NCBI GenBank assembly: GCA_023212645.1
Contig: JALBYC010000030.1
Location: 62,001-126,000 of the forward strand
Direction: 5' to 3'
From: Farysia itapuensis
Lineage: Eukaryota > Basidiomycota > Ustilaginomycetes > Ustilaginales > Ustilaginaceae
Length of the DNA stretch: 64,000 bases
How positions within the stretch are numbered: position 1 is the stretch's first letter; the number at the start of each line of letters is the position of its first letter. Position numbers and translations under genes: made by a program. This document shows positions 31,485 to 43,906 of the stretch, one piece after another. Below the pieces are notes generated by a model that ran no database searches, was not told the DNA's origin, and saw only the letters and a list, made by a program, of their open reading frames with translations.

Positions 31485-33575
31485 ATGCCGAACACGTATA
31501 GCTCAGATGAACGGCGAGGTGGCCCGTCTCGTCCACCTGCCTCATACTTACTCAAAGATGACGCCGTCGATTTACAGTCCTATCTGCGATACAGTCAAGC
31601 AGATGACGAAGATGTAGATGCTAGCTCCTTCCCGCCAAATAAGCCGCGATACAAGAGACCCTTTCGTATGTCAGACGATAGGATGTTTGTCCAGGATGTG
31701 CTAGGCCATGCTCAGGAACACCGGCCCACAACGCTTGACAACCCTGCCTCAGGGTCTAAGCCTACATATCGCCCACCAACGACGGATGACACGTTAGCAC
31801 TGCTATTGCCGTTGCTCATCCTCCTTTCCACCTTGCTCTTCCTGATGCTGCTGTTCATCATCCTTATCATTGTGGTCCGCAAACGTGCCCGCATCGCACT
31901 ATCCGATTCCGACGGACCTCTTGACGTAGGACGCGAAGAAGAGCTCGAAGGCTCAGGTGGTCTTGACGGTGTCGAATCACGCTGGCTGGAGACGCAGGAG
32001 GAAGCTGTTCGACGAGGTTATCGCCGCGCCAAGGACTGGGTTCTTGCCTATCCACCCGGCACGCAATCGACCGACATTACCCTCAGTCAATTCCTCTCCA
32101 TACAAGAAAAAGGTGTCAGTGCTTGGAGTTTCGATCCTGACTACGAAAGCAACCCATCCGTATATGTCGAAGCTCGCACCGAGATTACTTTCTTGGCCGA
32201 TGGCGAAGGCATGGCCCCGCAAGAGGGCGGCGGTGTCTGTGTCCAAAGCAATTTGCCTCTGCCCAAGATCAACGAGGTCTACTATTGGGAAGTCAAGATG
32301 TTCAACAAGCCAGACAACACCAACGTCGCCGTTGGACTGACGACCAAGCCCTACCCTCAATTCAGACTGCCTGGGTGGTCCAAGTACTCGATAGGCTTCT
32401 TCTCCAGCGATGGTTTCAAGTGCCACAACTACCCATTTGCTGCACAGTCTTACGGTCCTGCATACGTACAAGGCGACGTCATTGGTATTGGCTACCGTCC
32501 AAGGACAGGTACTGTCTTCTTTACACGCAACGGCAAGCGACTTGAGGATGCTTTCATCGGGCTTAACAGGTACAATCTCTTCCCCACAGTTGGCGCGGAT
32601 GGAGCTTGTGAGGTACACGTCAACCTCGGCCAAGCTGGTTTCGTGTTTATCGAAGCCAACGTGAAGAAATGGGGTCTGGCTCCCATGGTCGGCACACTTG
32701 CCCCGCCGCCAGCCTACGGCCAAGAAAGAGGCACCATTCTGATGGAGAGTGGTCAAGGGAGCTCGACAGATCCCAGAGTGACTGGTACTCAACGCAATCA
32801 CGCTCAGACACATGACAATGAGCCACCACCGCCGCCAATCTCGCCCTACGACGAGCGATCGCCTTCCAGTTCCAATGGCAGTGCCAGCACACGATTTCTA
32901 GCTCCAGCCCCCCGCTCGTCTTCTCTCCGCAACATGGCGCCTGTGGCCGGTCGACGTTTTGACGACGACGAGGGGTCAGAAGGAAGCCCACCGAACCCGC
33001 CCACTCCCCACCGCCTCGATATCTCGCTGCATTCGCTGTCAGACTCTGCCGGCCGCAGCAGTGCTGAGGACTCGTACTTCCCTTCCTCCGCCCCTGCTTC
33101 TGCGGCACAGCCGGCTGCTGCGACATCGTCATCGTCCGGTGCGGCGACGGCGACTCATTCTCCACCATCGTATGCCATCGCTGTCTCCCACGGTTCGCTT
33201 GGTGGTACGTCTGCATCTGGCCACAAGGCACGACGTGGTTCTGGCCGCACACATCAACTGGCAAATGCGGTACTGGGCATGCTGAGCGACCGCGGTCTTT
33301 TGACGCCGTTGAACCACAGTAACCCTTCACCACAGCCGACCCCGGGCGGCGACAATGCAAACGGCAACGGATACGGTACCGGGCTTTCTGAAGCCGAGTA
33401 TGAGCGAATGCTACGAGCCAACACGGCTCGAAACAGCCGCACGCAGTCAAGTACCACGGACGCTACAGCTGCGGACGGTACCGCCGACTACAGCCTGCAG
33501 GGCTGGGCGAGGTGGCTGGGCCTACGCACGACGGGCCCATCACCATCTGGACGACCAAACGGTTCGGTAGCCTAA
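31485..33575 (+). CDS. ssh4: Ssh4/Ear1-like SPRY-domain ubiquitin-ligase adaptor
   Basis: One exon, 696 residues. A single strong membrane helix lies at residues ~103-131 (LALLLPLLILLSTLLFLMLL), followed by a basic stop-transfer VRKRAR. A SPRY domain spans ~215-395 (YYWEVKMFNKPDNTNVAVGL, SIGFFSSDGFKCHNYP, VIGIGYRPRTGTVFFTRNGK). After it are two PY motifs, PPAY at ~407-410 and PPSY at ~560-563, the sites by which such adaptors bind Rsp5/Nedd4 WW domains. In yeast, Ssh4 and Ear1 sit in endosome/vacuole membranes and direct ubiquitylation and sorting of transporters. Gene order of domains (TM, SPRY, PY tail) matches. The Ser/Pro-rich tail is disordered. Confidence 0.88.
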   Translation: MPNTYSSDERRGGPSRPPASYLLKDDAVDLQSYLRYSQADDEDVDASSFPPNKPRYKRPFRMSDDRMFVQDVLGHAQEHRPTTLDNPASGSKPTYRPPTTDDTLALLLPLLILLSTLLFLMLLFIILIIVVRKRARIALSDSDGPLDVGREEELEGSGGLDGVESRWLETQEEAVRRGYRRAKDWVLAYPPGTQSTDITLSQFLSIQEKGVSAWSFDPDYESNPSVYVEARTEITFLADGEGMAPQEGGGVCVQSNLPLPKINEVYYWEVKMFNKPDNTNVAVGLTTKPYPQFRLPGWSKYSIGFFSSDGFKCHNYPFAAQSYGPAYVQGDVIGIGYRPRTGTVFFTRNGKRLEDAFIGLNRYNLFPTVGADGACEVHVNLGQAGFVFIEANVKKWGLAPMVGTLAPPPAYGQERGTILMESGQGSSTDPRVTGTQRNHAQTHDNEPPPPPISPYDERSPSSSNGSASTRFLAPAPRSSSLRNMAPVAGRRFDDDEGSEGSPPNPPTPHRLDISLHSLSDSAGRSSAEDSYFPSSAPASAAQPAAATSSSSGAATATHSPPSYAIAVSHGSLGGTSASGHKARRGSGRTHQLANAVLGMLSDRGLLTPLNHSNPSPQPTPGGDNANGNGYGTGLSEAEYERMLRANTARNSRTQSSTTDATAADGTADYSLQGWARWLGLRTTGPSPSGRPNGSVA

Positions 33576-33955
33576 TACACTGACTCCGTACCCACACACA
33601 CACACATACACAATCGCTGCAGCGCAGCTCTAGATACCACTTTCCGCCACATCTCGCTTGGACATCGCAATCTCCTTACCCAATTTCTGATCTCACCTAG
33701 TTCTTAGCATCTCACTGTCAAACGTCTACGCGTTTTACCCCCGTCGCAACGTGTACACACACACTGAGGACTGTGTCATGCGAAGGACTGAGTTGATTGC
33801 GCAAGGAAACAATGACCGTCCTGGACTGGGATAGCGTAGGTCGGGAATGAAGGACAGGGATCGCGTGCCCTTTGAGGGCCAAAAAAGAGGGCCGAGCGAA
33901 TCGCTGCTGGGTATGTTTGGGTGATGGGATAGGAAGACTGGACACACACGAAGTT
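33576..33955. other. Convergent 3' flanks of the SSH4-like and ARF6 genes
   Basis: 380 bases with no gene. A short CA microsatellite, (CA)n broken by one T, lies at about 33595-33611. Confidence 0.65.
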
Positions 33956-34504
33956 TCATGGCTTTGTGGTGGTGACGTTTTGGCTGAGCCAGCTGAGGCC
34001 TTCGTAGAGACCTTCCCCAGATGTGGCGCACGAGGGGTGCACGAACCAGCTTCGGTCCCGCATTCTATGTAACCCGAGCTTCTCTGTTACTTCGGCTGGG
34101 CTCATGGCACCAGGCAGATCCTGTTTGTTGGCAAAGACGAGCAAGAGACAGTCGCGCATCTCGCGGTCACCAATGATACGATGCAGCTCTTGACGTGCTT
34201 CGTCAATACGATCTCTGTCCTGACTGTCGACGACAAACACAAGCCCCTGAGTGCCGGTGTAGTAGTGCCTCCAGAGCGGACGAATCTTGTCCTGTCCGCC
34301 AACGTCCCACACGTTGAACTTGACATTCTTGTACTGCACGGTTTCAACGTTAAAGCCTACAGTGGGGATCGTGGTGACCGACTGGTTCAGCTTGAGCTTG
34401 TACAAGATCGTCGTCTTGCCTGCAGCATCGAGGCCAAGCATGAGGATGCGCATCTCTTTGTTGCCAAAGATCTTGCCCATCGCTTTCGAAAGACTGGAAC
34501 CCAT
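33956..34504 (-). CDS. arf6: ARF6-type small GTPase
   Basis: Single exon, 182 residues. Gly2 follows the initiator Met ([20 protein letters not shown]), so N-myristoylation is expected. All G motifs are intact: GLDAAGKTT (P-loop), the switch-1 [23 protein letters not shown] (switch 2), NKQD and CATSG. The [14 protein letters not shown] start and the [13 protein letters not shown] helix match ARF6 better than ARF1. ARF6 works at the plasma membrane and endosomes in endocytic recycling and actin organisation, driven by Sec7-type exchange factors. Residues 3-8 are a short insertion relative to animal ARF6. A 5' UTR intron is possible but not needed for the coding region. Confidence 0.95.
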   Translation of the reverse strand: MGSSLSKAMGKIFGNKEMRILMLGLDAAGKTTILYKLKLNQSVTTIPTVGFNVETVQYKNVKFNVWDVGGQDKIRPLWRHYYTGTQGLVFVVDSQDRDRIDEARQELHRIIGDREMRDCLLLVFANKQDLPGAMSPAEVTEKLGLHRMRDRSWFVHPSCATSGEGLYEGLSWLSQNVTTTKP

Positions 34505-34797
34505 GATGACCCGAACCTATACTCTAGGTGTTCACAGTTACGACTAATTGGCGTGACGGGGTATCCAACTTGGTATCGCAGGTGGTCCAAACGGTAAAGA
34601 AAGTGTGAGGTGGTAGTAGCAGTTGAATAGAGGGAAACCCGCGCAAATCTGAGTCAGTTTTTGGCAGCACAGTGTCACTTGGGCGCCGCGTACCAAAAAC
34701 TCAAATAAAACGCGTCCCTCTTACGCACTACTGTCAAACCAAAGACAAACATTATTTTGGTTTACACTATGATAGAGCGGCCTACTACATGGACCTC

Positions 34798-36710
<1,913 letters not shown>

Positions 36711-37742
36711 ATGACCGACCCTCTAGACCTGTCTCTCGATCTCTTGAGGCGCCTGCCTCCATCCAGAATCGAGCGGAACTTGGAGACCATCGTCAACTTG
36801 ATCCCCGCATACGCCGATGACCTTTACTCTTCGGTAGACCAGCCTCTGAAGACGCAAGTCGACAGCTCCAAGGAAGGTGCAGGACGGGAATATCTGTGTT
36901 GTGATTATAACAGAGATGGCGACAGCTGGAGATCATGGATTTCAAATTCGTACTCGCCGCCAATCGAGCCTGAAGGGGACGAGACTATGTCCAATGGCGA
37001 GCCCGGCACGCGACCAAGTGCGCCACTGCGAGCGCTGGAACTCAAAGCCAACAGCGGTTTCGAGACATATGCCAAGCTTTACTACGAGAACGCTCTGTCG
37101 AGCGTATATCTATGGGATCTTGACAGCGACCCAAGTTCGCTGTCCGGCGCAGCTGTCGGAGGCACGCAGGCTCCATCAACATTTGCAGGTGTAGTCCTTT
37201 TCAAGAAGAGTAAGTTGCTGATGGAACTCAATTGGGAGACAGTGCTAACCGCTTTTGCTTGACCAGCCATCGGTGTTGCTGATGGACAAGGAACATCAGG
37301 GGCCTGGGATTCGCTTCATGTCTTCGAGGCCACAGAGCGTGCTGGAGGCAATTCGAAGACCACACCAAGTGGAAGTGGAGCGAACGCCAGTTACAAGCTC
37401 ACATCGACCGTCATGCTCGGTCTAACGCGGCAAGAAGACAGCGCAGAAGACGAAGGTGACGTCGTCAAGACCGGTACCACAAAAGTAGGCAATGTAGAGC
37501 TTGCTGGCAGTCTCACAAGACAGTCAGAGGCAGACTATCCTTTGCAAGACTTTGTGTCGCACATCTCCAACATCGGACGCATGATTGAAGATATGGAAGC
37601 CAAGATGCGCAATCAGCTACAAGAAGTATATTTTGGCAAGACGAGAGATGTTGTTGGCAACCTGCGAAGCACGCAAAGCTTGGAGAAGGAACGCAATGCC
37701 AAAAATCTGCAGAAAGAACTCATGGGTCTCTGGAAGAAGTAA
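36711..37742 (+). CDS. cap2: F-actin-capping protein subunit beta
   Basis: Two exons: 36711-37209 and 37267-37742, separated by a 57-nt intron (GTAAGT; acceptor GACCAG), giving 324 residues. The family signature runs from the start: DLSLDLLRRLPPSRIERNL, then SSVDQPLKTQ, LCCDYNRDGDSWRSWISN, LYYENALSSVYLWDLD and FAGVVLFKKT (spanning the splice), with WDSLHVFEA after it. The C-terminal tentacle region carries NIGRMIEDMEAKMRNQLQEVYFGKTR. With the alpha subunit it caps barbed ends of actin filaments in cortical patches. The loop between residues ~200 and 260 is longer and Thr/Ser-richer than in animals. Certain identification. Confidence 0.97.
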
Positions 37743-38192
37743 GCACAATGTAAAGTTAAGCACAGTTGCTTCAACTTTAGACCTGCAATTTTTGGAACCA
37801 CACATTCAGACAAGCTGTGCTTCAGCGCAATCCCTGTGGTGACGTCGATCTGACGGTATAAGATGTCTGTAAACATGACCGTGATGAGCCCTGAATCGTG
37901 AGCGTGAGTGCAACTCATCGCCTCAATCGATCTTGCCGGCCGAGATGAGGAGGTGGGGGCGGCGCCGCGGCGGTAATTTGAAGGCATGCAGGGTCCAACG
38001 GCCTCGGCTGGTTGAATAGCGCGCGAGCGATTCTCCACCCTTGGCTCAGTCACTGTGGCTTTGTCAGGGTCAAGCTTTGACACCTGAAGCAAGCTATCTC
38101 ACTCACCTTCAGCTATGCTCATATGCTGAAAAGACAGATTAGCTAGCCATCAAGAGTAGGCACAACGAGCATCGTCAACGTCATCCTTGCTC
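37743..38192. other. Intergenic between CAP2 and the next gene; possible small spliced minus-strand gene
   Basis: 450 bases downstream of CAP2. On the minus strand an ATG at 38122 is followed by a strong GTGAGT donor at 38106, and a CTGAC branch site plus CCACAG acceptor ending at 38053 would make a 54-nt intron. The downstream frame then stays open to 37613, which would overlap the end of CAP2. All three minus frames are unusually open here because of GC-rich sequence, so I do not list it as a gene. Confidence 0.35.
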
Positions 38193-39305
38193 ATGGTGCA
38201 TGCACTTGCTATAGCCGCGGCCGCAACGGCGGGCGTAAGCGTTGTTATCGCTTTTGAGCTTGCCGTCTTCAAGCCATGGAGAGACGAGAATTGGCCCGAG
38301 GGTGTGGCCGAAGGTGTCCGATTGGAATTGCTCAAGCTACGAGATGACTTTGGTTTGGCGGTGTCAGAGATTCGCGAAGATGTGCGGTCTTTGCGAGATC
38401 AACGTCGAGCGAAACAACGCAGGGCGGAAAGATTGCGAGACGACGAGCTCGACGACTTTCGGCGGGGTGTCGGAGAGGTGTACAGCGCAGAAAGCAGCCA
38501 TAACGTATTCGAGATGCATGAGCAAGAGGCCGAAGCATACCGGGATCGACTTCGAGCCTCGTTCGCCGCCACACACTTGCAGCAATATGGCTCTGGTCTA
38601 CGCAGAAGACAGAGTCGTAACCACGACTCCATCGCGTCTGACCACCGCGATGCAGACGCCCCGACCAACACGGCCAGAGAGAATTTCTCAACAAGCTCTC
38701 ATATGTCAGTTAGTGGTGTGACCCGGGACCTTGCTGGACTGACATTCGCTCCGGCGTCACCGAGTGCATCCGTACCAGACGAAGCATCAAGAGCAAACAC
38801 TTTTGCTGATTTAGAAGACAGCACATCCTCGTGGACATCAGCTTTCAAGGGAGACCGCTCGTCGAGAAACAACAGCGGGAGAAGCTCGGCAGGCTCTGCT
38901 GTCTCCAGGTCTGAGGTCATGATCACGGCGCAGACTCGCAGCCTTGAGCTTCTGCCGGATCACATGACTCTCGAGACAAACGGGCTCTCACAAACTTTGT
39001 CTGACCAGCATTCGTTCCACCGACTGGACAATGAGCACGAATCTGTCCTCGGACATGTGCCGCCAAGTGCTGCCAGTCGTATATCTGACGAAGACTACGA
39101 TGCAGAGCCCGAGGGAAGCGATGAGCTTGGATTCGAGATGCTCAGCGTCGTTAGTGACGGCTCTTCGGATCACTGGTCACCCATGCAAAGTCCTCCTGTC
39201 CAGCTACCGTCTGACCATTCAAACTTCCATCAAAATCATCGCGCGCTCGAACACGTGCTCAGCGAAGGAGACAGCTGGGCAGAGATTAGCAGCCCTGAAG
39301 CATAG
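38193..39305 (+). CDS. Unrecognised N-terminally membrane-anchored protein
   Basis: An intronless frame of 370 residues from the ATG at 38193 (the frame opens two codons earlier with TTG). Residues ~2-24 (VHALAIAAAATAGVSVVIAF) form one hydrophobic segment able to act as a signal anchor. Then comes a highly charged, coiled-coil-like Arg/Glu/Asp stretch (residues ~45-110, with LRDQRRAKQRRAERLRDDEL) and a Ser/Asp/Glu-rich disordered remainder. Near the C-terminus two aromatic-x-x-aliphatic motifs sit in acidic context: DELGFEML at about residue 314 and GDSWAEI at about residue 362, nine residues from the end. No known domain is visible. Codon phase and length support a real gene; function is unknown, and the product is probably a tail-out anchored membrane protein. 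Confidence 0.72.
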   Translation: MVHALAIAAAATAGVSVVIAFELAVFKPWRDENWPEGVAEGVRLELLKLRDDFGLAVSEIREDVRSLRDQRRAKQRRAERLRDDELDDFRRGVGEVYSAESSHNVFEMHEQEAEAYRDRLRASFAATHLQQYGSGLRRRQSRNHDSIASDHRDADAPTNTARENFSTSSHMSVSGVTRDLAGLTFAPASPSASVPDEASRANTFADLEDSTSSWTSAFKGDRSSRNNSGRSSAGSAVSRSEVMITAQTRSLELLPDHMTLETNGLSQTLSDQHSFHRLDNEHESVLGHVPPSAASRISDEDYDAEPEGSDELGFEMLSVVSDGSSDHWSPMQSPPVQLPSDHSNFHQNHRALEHVLSEGDSWAEISSPEA

Positions 39306-39745
39306 TTTCCCAAGTGTAGAATGCAAGTCACTACATGGCGGAGAAGGAGCAGAAGAGTGTGCCCGATTCGGATCGATAGGCATCCCCGTTGCAGACTTTG
39401 AAACGGCCGGTGGGGTAATGATTGACGTTGCAGAATGGTACATGAAATTTTCAGACTTGTAATCGCGATTAGTGCGGGTACAATTTCGAACTGTGTGGTC
39501 CACGTTCGGGCCACATTTGGGCCCGCACGGATGTGGAATTTCTTTTAGGTTTGTGTTGGGCGACGACGCTGTTGGTTCGGTCGGGAAATTCGAGATGTTC
39601 GCGCTGTCGCTTTGCGCTGATTTGCCCGCGCCCAGACCATGCAGGTGACGACCCCTGCTCCCGGAATGGGTTTAATTGCCGTCACCAATGTTTCTTGCCA
39701 CCTCCTCTTTCTTCCTCACACACATCTCTCCCTAGTCTTGCAAAC
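39306..39745 (+). promoter_or_regulatory. Upstream region of UGP1
   Basis: 440 bases between the unrecognised gene and UGP1, holding the UGP1 promoter. Two close copies of a GGTCC/CGGGCC-type sequence near 39495-39530 are the only local feature I notice; no gene is apparent. Confidence 0.5.
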
Positions 39746-41488
39746 ATGTCGTCCTCTGGAAGCCTGTCCACTCCTCAAGGAGGTGCTCACAGCAAAGCCT
39801 CCCGAACACGGGGGGCTTCGCACATTGTAAGCAGTCCAACCCGCAGAACAACACTGTAACAAATTGCTGACCTCAATTGATATTGCCTTCACGGTCAGGA
39901 CTTCAAATCAGCCACCACCGGTGTAGCTGCCAAGGCGATGAGAAATGAGATCACTGCTCTCATCAATGGTATCCAGGATCCCGCTGTCCGAAAGGTGAGC
40001 TTACGTCGGGAGTTTGCGAGATAGCAAGAGTAGTCCGCTGACCGCGCTGGTTTTGTTATTTTCCAGGCCTTTGAAGCCGAGATGGCCAACTTTTTTACCC
40101 TCTTCAACCGATACCTTTCCGAAAAGGCAAAGGGCGAGAAGCTGTAAGTGTGTCCTAGCGGTACAAGACTGTCGTCGCACAGTGACTAACGCCAATCCTT
40201 ATCCAACCACAGTGTTTGGGACAAAATTCAGCCTCCTTCCCCCAAGCAGATTACCCCTTACAGCGAGCTCAAGCCTGCTTCGGACCCTTCCATTCTCAAC
40301 AAGCTGGCTGTCCTCAAACTCAATGGTGGTCTAGGAACCACAATGGGATGCACTGGACCCAAGTCAGTCATTGAAGTTCGTGAGGGCATGACCTTCCTCG
40401 ATCTCTCCGTCCGACAGATCGAGCACCTCAACAGCTCTTACAACGTTAACGTACCATTCATCCTCATGAACTCGTTCAACACCGATGATGACACTGCCCG
40501 AGTCATTCAAAAGTACGCCAACCACAATGTTGAGATCCTTACTTTCAACCAGTCCCGATACCCTCGAGTCAACAAGGAGTCTTTGCTTCCCTGCCCGCGA
40601 TCTGCCACCGACAACAAGAACCTGTGGTATCCTCCCGGCCACGGAGATCTCTTTGACGCTATGAACAACTCGGGCCTCCTGGACCGCTTGATCGCTGCCG
40701 GCAAGGAGTATCTCTTTGTGTCGAACGTCGACAACTTGGGTGCTGATGTTGACCTCAGCATTTACCAGCACATGATCGACTCTCAGGCCGAATTTATTTC
40801 CGAGGTGACCGACAAGACCAAGGCCGACGTCAAGGGTGGTACTCTGATTGACTACGAGGGCACAATCCGCCTGCTTGAAATCGCACAGGTCCCTTCGGAG
40901 CACGTCGAGGACTTCAAATCGGTCAAGAAATTCAAGATCTTCAATACCAACAACTTGTGGTTGAATCTGCGAGCAGTCAAGCGTGTTTTGGACAACGAAG
41001 AGCTTGATCTCGAGATCATCGTGAACAACAAGGCCCTCGACTCTGGCGAGGCTGTCATTCAGCTGGAGACGGCTGTCGGTGCTGCTATCAAGCACTTCCG
41101 TGGCGCCAAGGGTGTCAACGTGCCACGATCTCGATTCTTGCCCGTCAAGTCATGCTCTGATCTCCTGCTCATCACGTCAGACTTGTACTCGCTCGAGCAT
41201 GGCAAGTTGGTCATGAACCCTGGACGCATGTTCTCGCAAACTCCGGTTGTCAAGCTCGGCGACACATTCAAGAAGGTTGCGCAGTTCCAAAAGCGCTTCA
41301 AGTCGATTCCGGAGATGATCGAGTTGGACCATTTGACGGTGCAGGGAGACGTTGTCTTTGGCCGCAACATTACCCTGCGCGGCACAGTCATTATTGTCGC
41401 CAACGAGGGCAACAAGATCGAGATTCCGGAAGGATCCGTGCTCGAGAACAAGCTCATCTCGGGCAACCTTGCCATCATTGACCACTAA
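39746..41488 (+). CDS. ugp1: UTP-glucose-1-phosphate uridylyltransferase
   Basis: Four exons: 39746-39826, 39899-39994, 40067-40143 and 40213-41488 (introns 72, 72 and 69 nt, donors GTAAGC, GTGAGC and GTAAGT). The joined frame is 509 residues, typical for fungal UGPase. The nucleotide-binding loop [16 protein letters not shown] is at about residues 121-136; [21 protein letters not shown] and [13 protein letters not shown] follow, and a C-terminal left-handed beta-helix region ends [16 protein letters not shown]...[13 protein letters not shown]. The enzyme makes UDP-glucose for glucan, glycogen, trehalose and glycolipid synthesis in the cytosol. All introns lie in the first quarter, the most intron-dense gene here. 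Certain identification. Confidence 0.97.
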
Positions 41489-41785
41489 ATCGCACACTTT
41501 CGTACTCTTTACAATCCTCTTTCTGGTTCCATCACATTCGTAGATCTGAATTTGCCAAGATTGACGTATCTGGCTCCAAATCATTGCGCGCTTTGTAAAT
41601 GCGATGCGAACAGCGTCTGTGCGACTAAGATCGACGCTGTCCAGCTCTGGCTCTATAAATTCATGACCTGGATCTGCGTCTTTTCGTGGAGGCGACACAG
41701 TGACTTCGGTAAGGCCGTCGCGCTGACAGAAGAGAGACCAGAGCCTTTTCTGAATAACATCCTCTGGCAAATTTGTGCAGAGCTA

Positions 41786-42384
41786 CTAGTTGTCTTTGTC
41801 GTCTACGGGTATTGATGCTGGGTTATCGATCTTGGGACGTTTGAGCTGCGGACCTGGCTGTTCGTCCTCACTGTCACTGGAATCTGCTTCTTGTTCTCCT
41901 TCGATGGAAGACTGTGATGAAGCACGGCCGGTGCGTTTGCGCGACTGTGATACGGTGACAGCGCCTTTAGACTGTGCAAGCGACAGTACGCCGTCTAATT
42001 GGAGCTGCATGACAGTGTCTGTGCCCAGCTCTCTCTTCAACACAGCTCTTGACTTGCCCTTGGCATATGAGATGTGGAGCGGCTTTCCATAGAACGTGAA
42101 GCCAGTCAGAGCGCGAAGTGCGCTCGTCGCCGTCTGTATTGTCTCAAATACGACGAATGCTTGCCCGCGCATGCCACTTGCGCGTGTTGCGACCACGTCC
42201 ATCACCCGTCCGTACACCGTGAATAGTGCATAAAGCTGACGTCGCAGCTCTGTATGAGAAGCAGACATTTGGTAAGAATTGGGACTGAATGCTGGACACT
42301 ATATACATTCCTACCTTGTTTTTTGATTTTGCTGTCCAAATTCTTGACATATAGTGTCTGTGAAGGGGGTATAGACGAAGTCAT
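41786..42384 (-). CDS. U1A/U2B''-type snRNP protein
   Basis: Two exons: 42384-42315 (MTSSIPPSQTLYVKNLDSKIKKQ plus one base) and 42249-41786, with a 65-nt intron (GTAGGA donor, CATACAG acceptor), giving 177 residues. The junction restores KKQELRRQLYALFTVYGRV. A single RRM is complete: RNP2 LYVKNL and RNP1 RGQAFVVF, with the SNF-family stretch MRGQAFVVFETIQTATSALRALTGFTFYGKPLHISYAK. The remaining ~85 residues are basic, then acidic (DSSDSEDEQ), with a KRPK patch that could serve as nuclear signal. There is no second RRM, so the length sits between yeast Msl1 and two-RRM U1A. It should bind U2 or U1 snRNA stem-loops in the spliceosome. Convergent with UGP1. Confidence 0.87.
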
Positions 42385-42676
42385 CCTGGCTCGAATCGCT
42401 GCCAAGGTGCTCGAGAGATGTCAAGAAGGGAGAGTTGAACGTCAAAGAAACCTCGATTCGTCTCAAACGACAATCTCACACTATACTCGTTTAAAAAAAA
42501 ACTCGCCGAATCGTTAGATCGGGTTAGAGATCTGACCGATCAGGTCTTCCGACCTTCCGTCAATACTCCGGAATTCTTAAGCTTACAAGTTATAACCACA
42601 TTCAGCATGAGTGACTCGTACTGGAGCTTTCGACATAAACGGGCGACTATAGGAGCAAGAGGCACAAGCTGCACAA

Positions 42677-43612
42677 CTAGCTTGAAGGCGAGTCGGGCAC
42701 GACTCTGATGTCGTATTGCACTTCTGTGTGGACGCCCAATTTCTTTCCCTGTTGGCTCTGAGGCGCAGCAAAGTCGATTGTAAGGTCTCCCTTGTCTGCA
42801 AAGACAGCATCATGGCCGATATATTTGCACTTGGAGTCAAAGATCTGCGTTACGAGCTGCTTGTATCCTTTTGCTTGAACGAGTATGTGAATATGTGCCG
42901 GACGCATGGGCGAGCGATCGAGCAACTTGAGAATGTCGCCTGCCCCTCCATCGTAGGGGATCGGGTAGGCTGTCGGACGCAGGCACTGGAGGGAGTAATT
43001 GCCGTCAGTATCAGTGGTGAAGCGGCCACGGTAGTTCATGTCTGGCTGCTTCTCGTCCTGCTGTTCGTAGAGGCCGTTGGGTCCCGTGTGCCAAATGTCG
43101 ACAACGGCGCCTGTAACAGGCTTGCCACTAACGCTGTCCGTGATACGACCATACATGTAGCACGTCTGTCCCTTTTCTCCCTCGCTGGACGTAATGGAGT
43201 GGTCCTGAACAATATCGCTACCATTAGCATACTCTGGAGCGCCAGTTCGGTAGAAAGGTCCGAGGATGGCGCTGAGTGTCGCCTCGCCACCCGCCTTGGA
43301 GGCTTGTGTGGCCGAAGCAGCTGCTTTGCTCTTTTCGTGCTCGATTGAGTCCACCAGGCTTTCGAGACCCAAGACGTCGGAAATAAGAATCATTTCGTTG
43401 CGTCGATCGTCCGACATCTTACCGCTCTTGATCAACAAGTCGCAAGCAGCCAGCCATTCGGGCGTAGTCAGCGAGACCTCGCGTGCGAAAGCATGAAGAT
43501 GCTTCATCAAGCTGTCCAGCACGACTTTTGCTCGCCCGTGTGCATTTGGTCCCGACACTTGTTGGCATGAGACCGTGTAAGGGTCCACTCCGTTCGAGTC
43601 TGAGGTGGTCAT
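42677..43612 (-). CDS. Intradiol ring-cleavage dioxygenase (catechol/hydroxyquinol type)
   Basis: An intronless 311-residue protein starting at the ATG at 43612. An N-terminal all-helical dioxygenase-N region (residues ~25-110) precedes the beta-sandwich catalytic domain. The non-heme Fe(III) ligands are in place: Tyr182 (GLYEQQ), Tyr194 (NYRGRF), His240 and His242 (RPAHIHIL). The entry motif LGPFYRTGAPEYANGSDI resembles hydroxyquinol and catechol 1,2-dioxygenases, which open aromatic diols to muconate or maleylacetate in the cytosol. No signal peptide is visible. Substrate choice between catechol and hydroxyquinol needs structure or assay. It is divergent from a DUF1330-like gene with 294 bases between start codons, which may indicate joint regulation. 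Confidence 0.93.
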   Translation of the reverse strand: MTTSDSNGVDPYTVSCQQVSGPNAHGRAKVVLDSLMKHLHAFAREVSLTTPEWLAACDLLIKSGKMSDDRRNEMILISDVLGLESLVDSIEHEKSKAAASATQASKAGGEATLSAILGPFYRTGAPEYANGSDIVQDHSITSSEGEKGQTCYMYGRITDSVSGKPVTGAVVDIWHTGPNGLYEQQDEKQPDMNYRGRFTTDTDGNYSLQCLRPTAYPIPYDGGAGDILKLLDRSPMRPAHIHILVQAKGYKQLVTQIFDSKCKYIGHDAVFADKGDLTIDFAAPQSQQGKKLGVHTEVQYDIRVVPDSPSS

Positions 43613-43906
43613 AATGCGTGAGAGTCTCGGTTTAGTGAAGCGGTTGAGTGGTGCTTGGTGCTAGACGAGCCGGAGGCGTCCGTGGGGAAGCTGAGATACA
43701 TGAAGCGGATGCAGACGAACCAGAGGAGGGGTAATATACCCGCGTTAGTGCAGACAGGTGCTGTCATTGTGAATGTTCCGGCTAACACGGCTATGCTAAT
43801 CTCCACACGCGCTTTCCCCGGCTCAACCTCCTCAACTCGCCATCACTCCTTCCAAGCCCCGCCAAAACTGTAACAAGCCCACGCAGACACAACGCGAGCT
43901 TCGAAA

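Noticed and set aside
31977..32813. 278-codon minus frame opposite the SPRY domain
   Set aside because: Antisense shadow; the + strand has a recognisable SPRY domain.
33595..33611. CA repeat as a CRISPR or regulatory array
   Set aside because: A short dinucleotide microsatellite only; no spacer structure, and the genome is eukaryotic.
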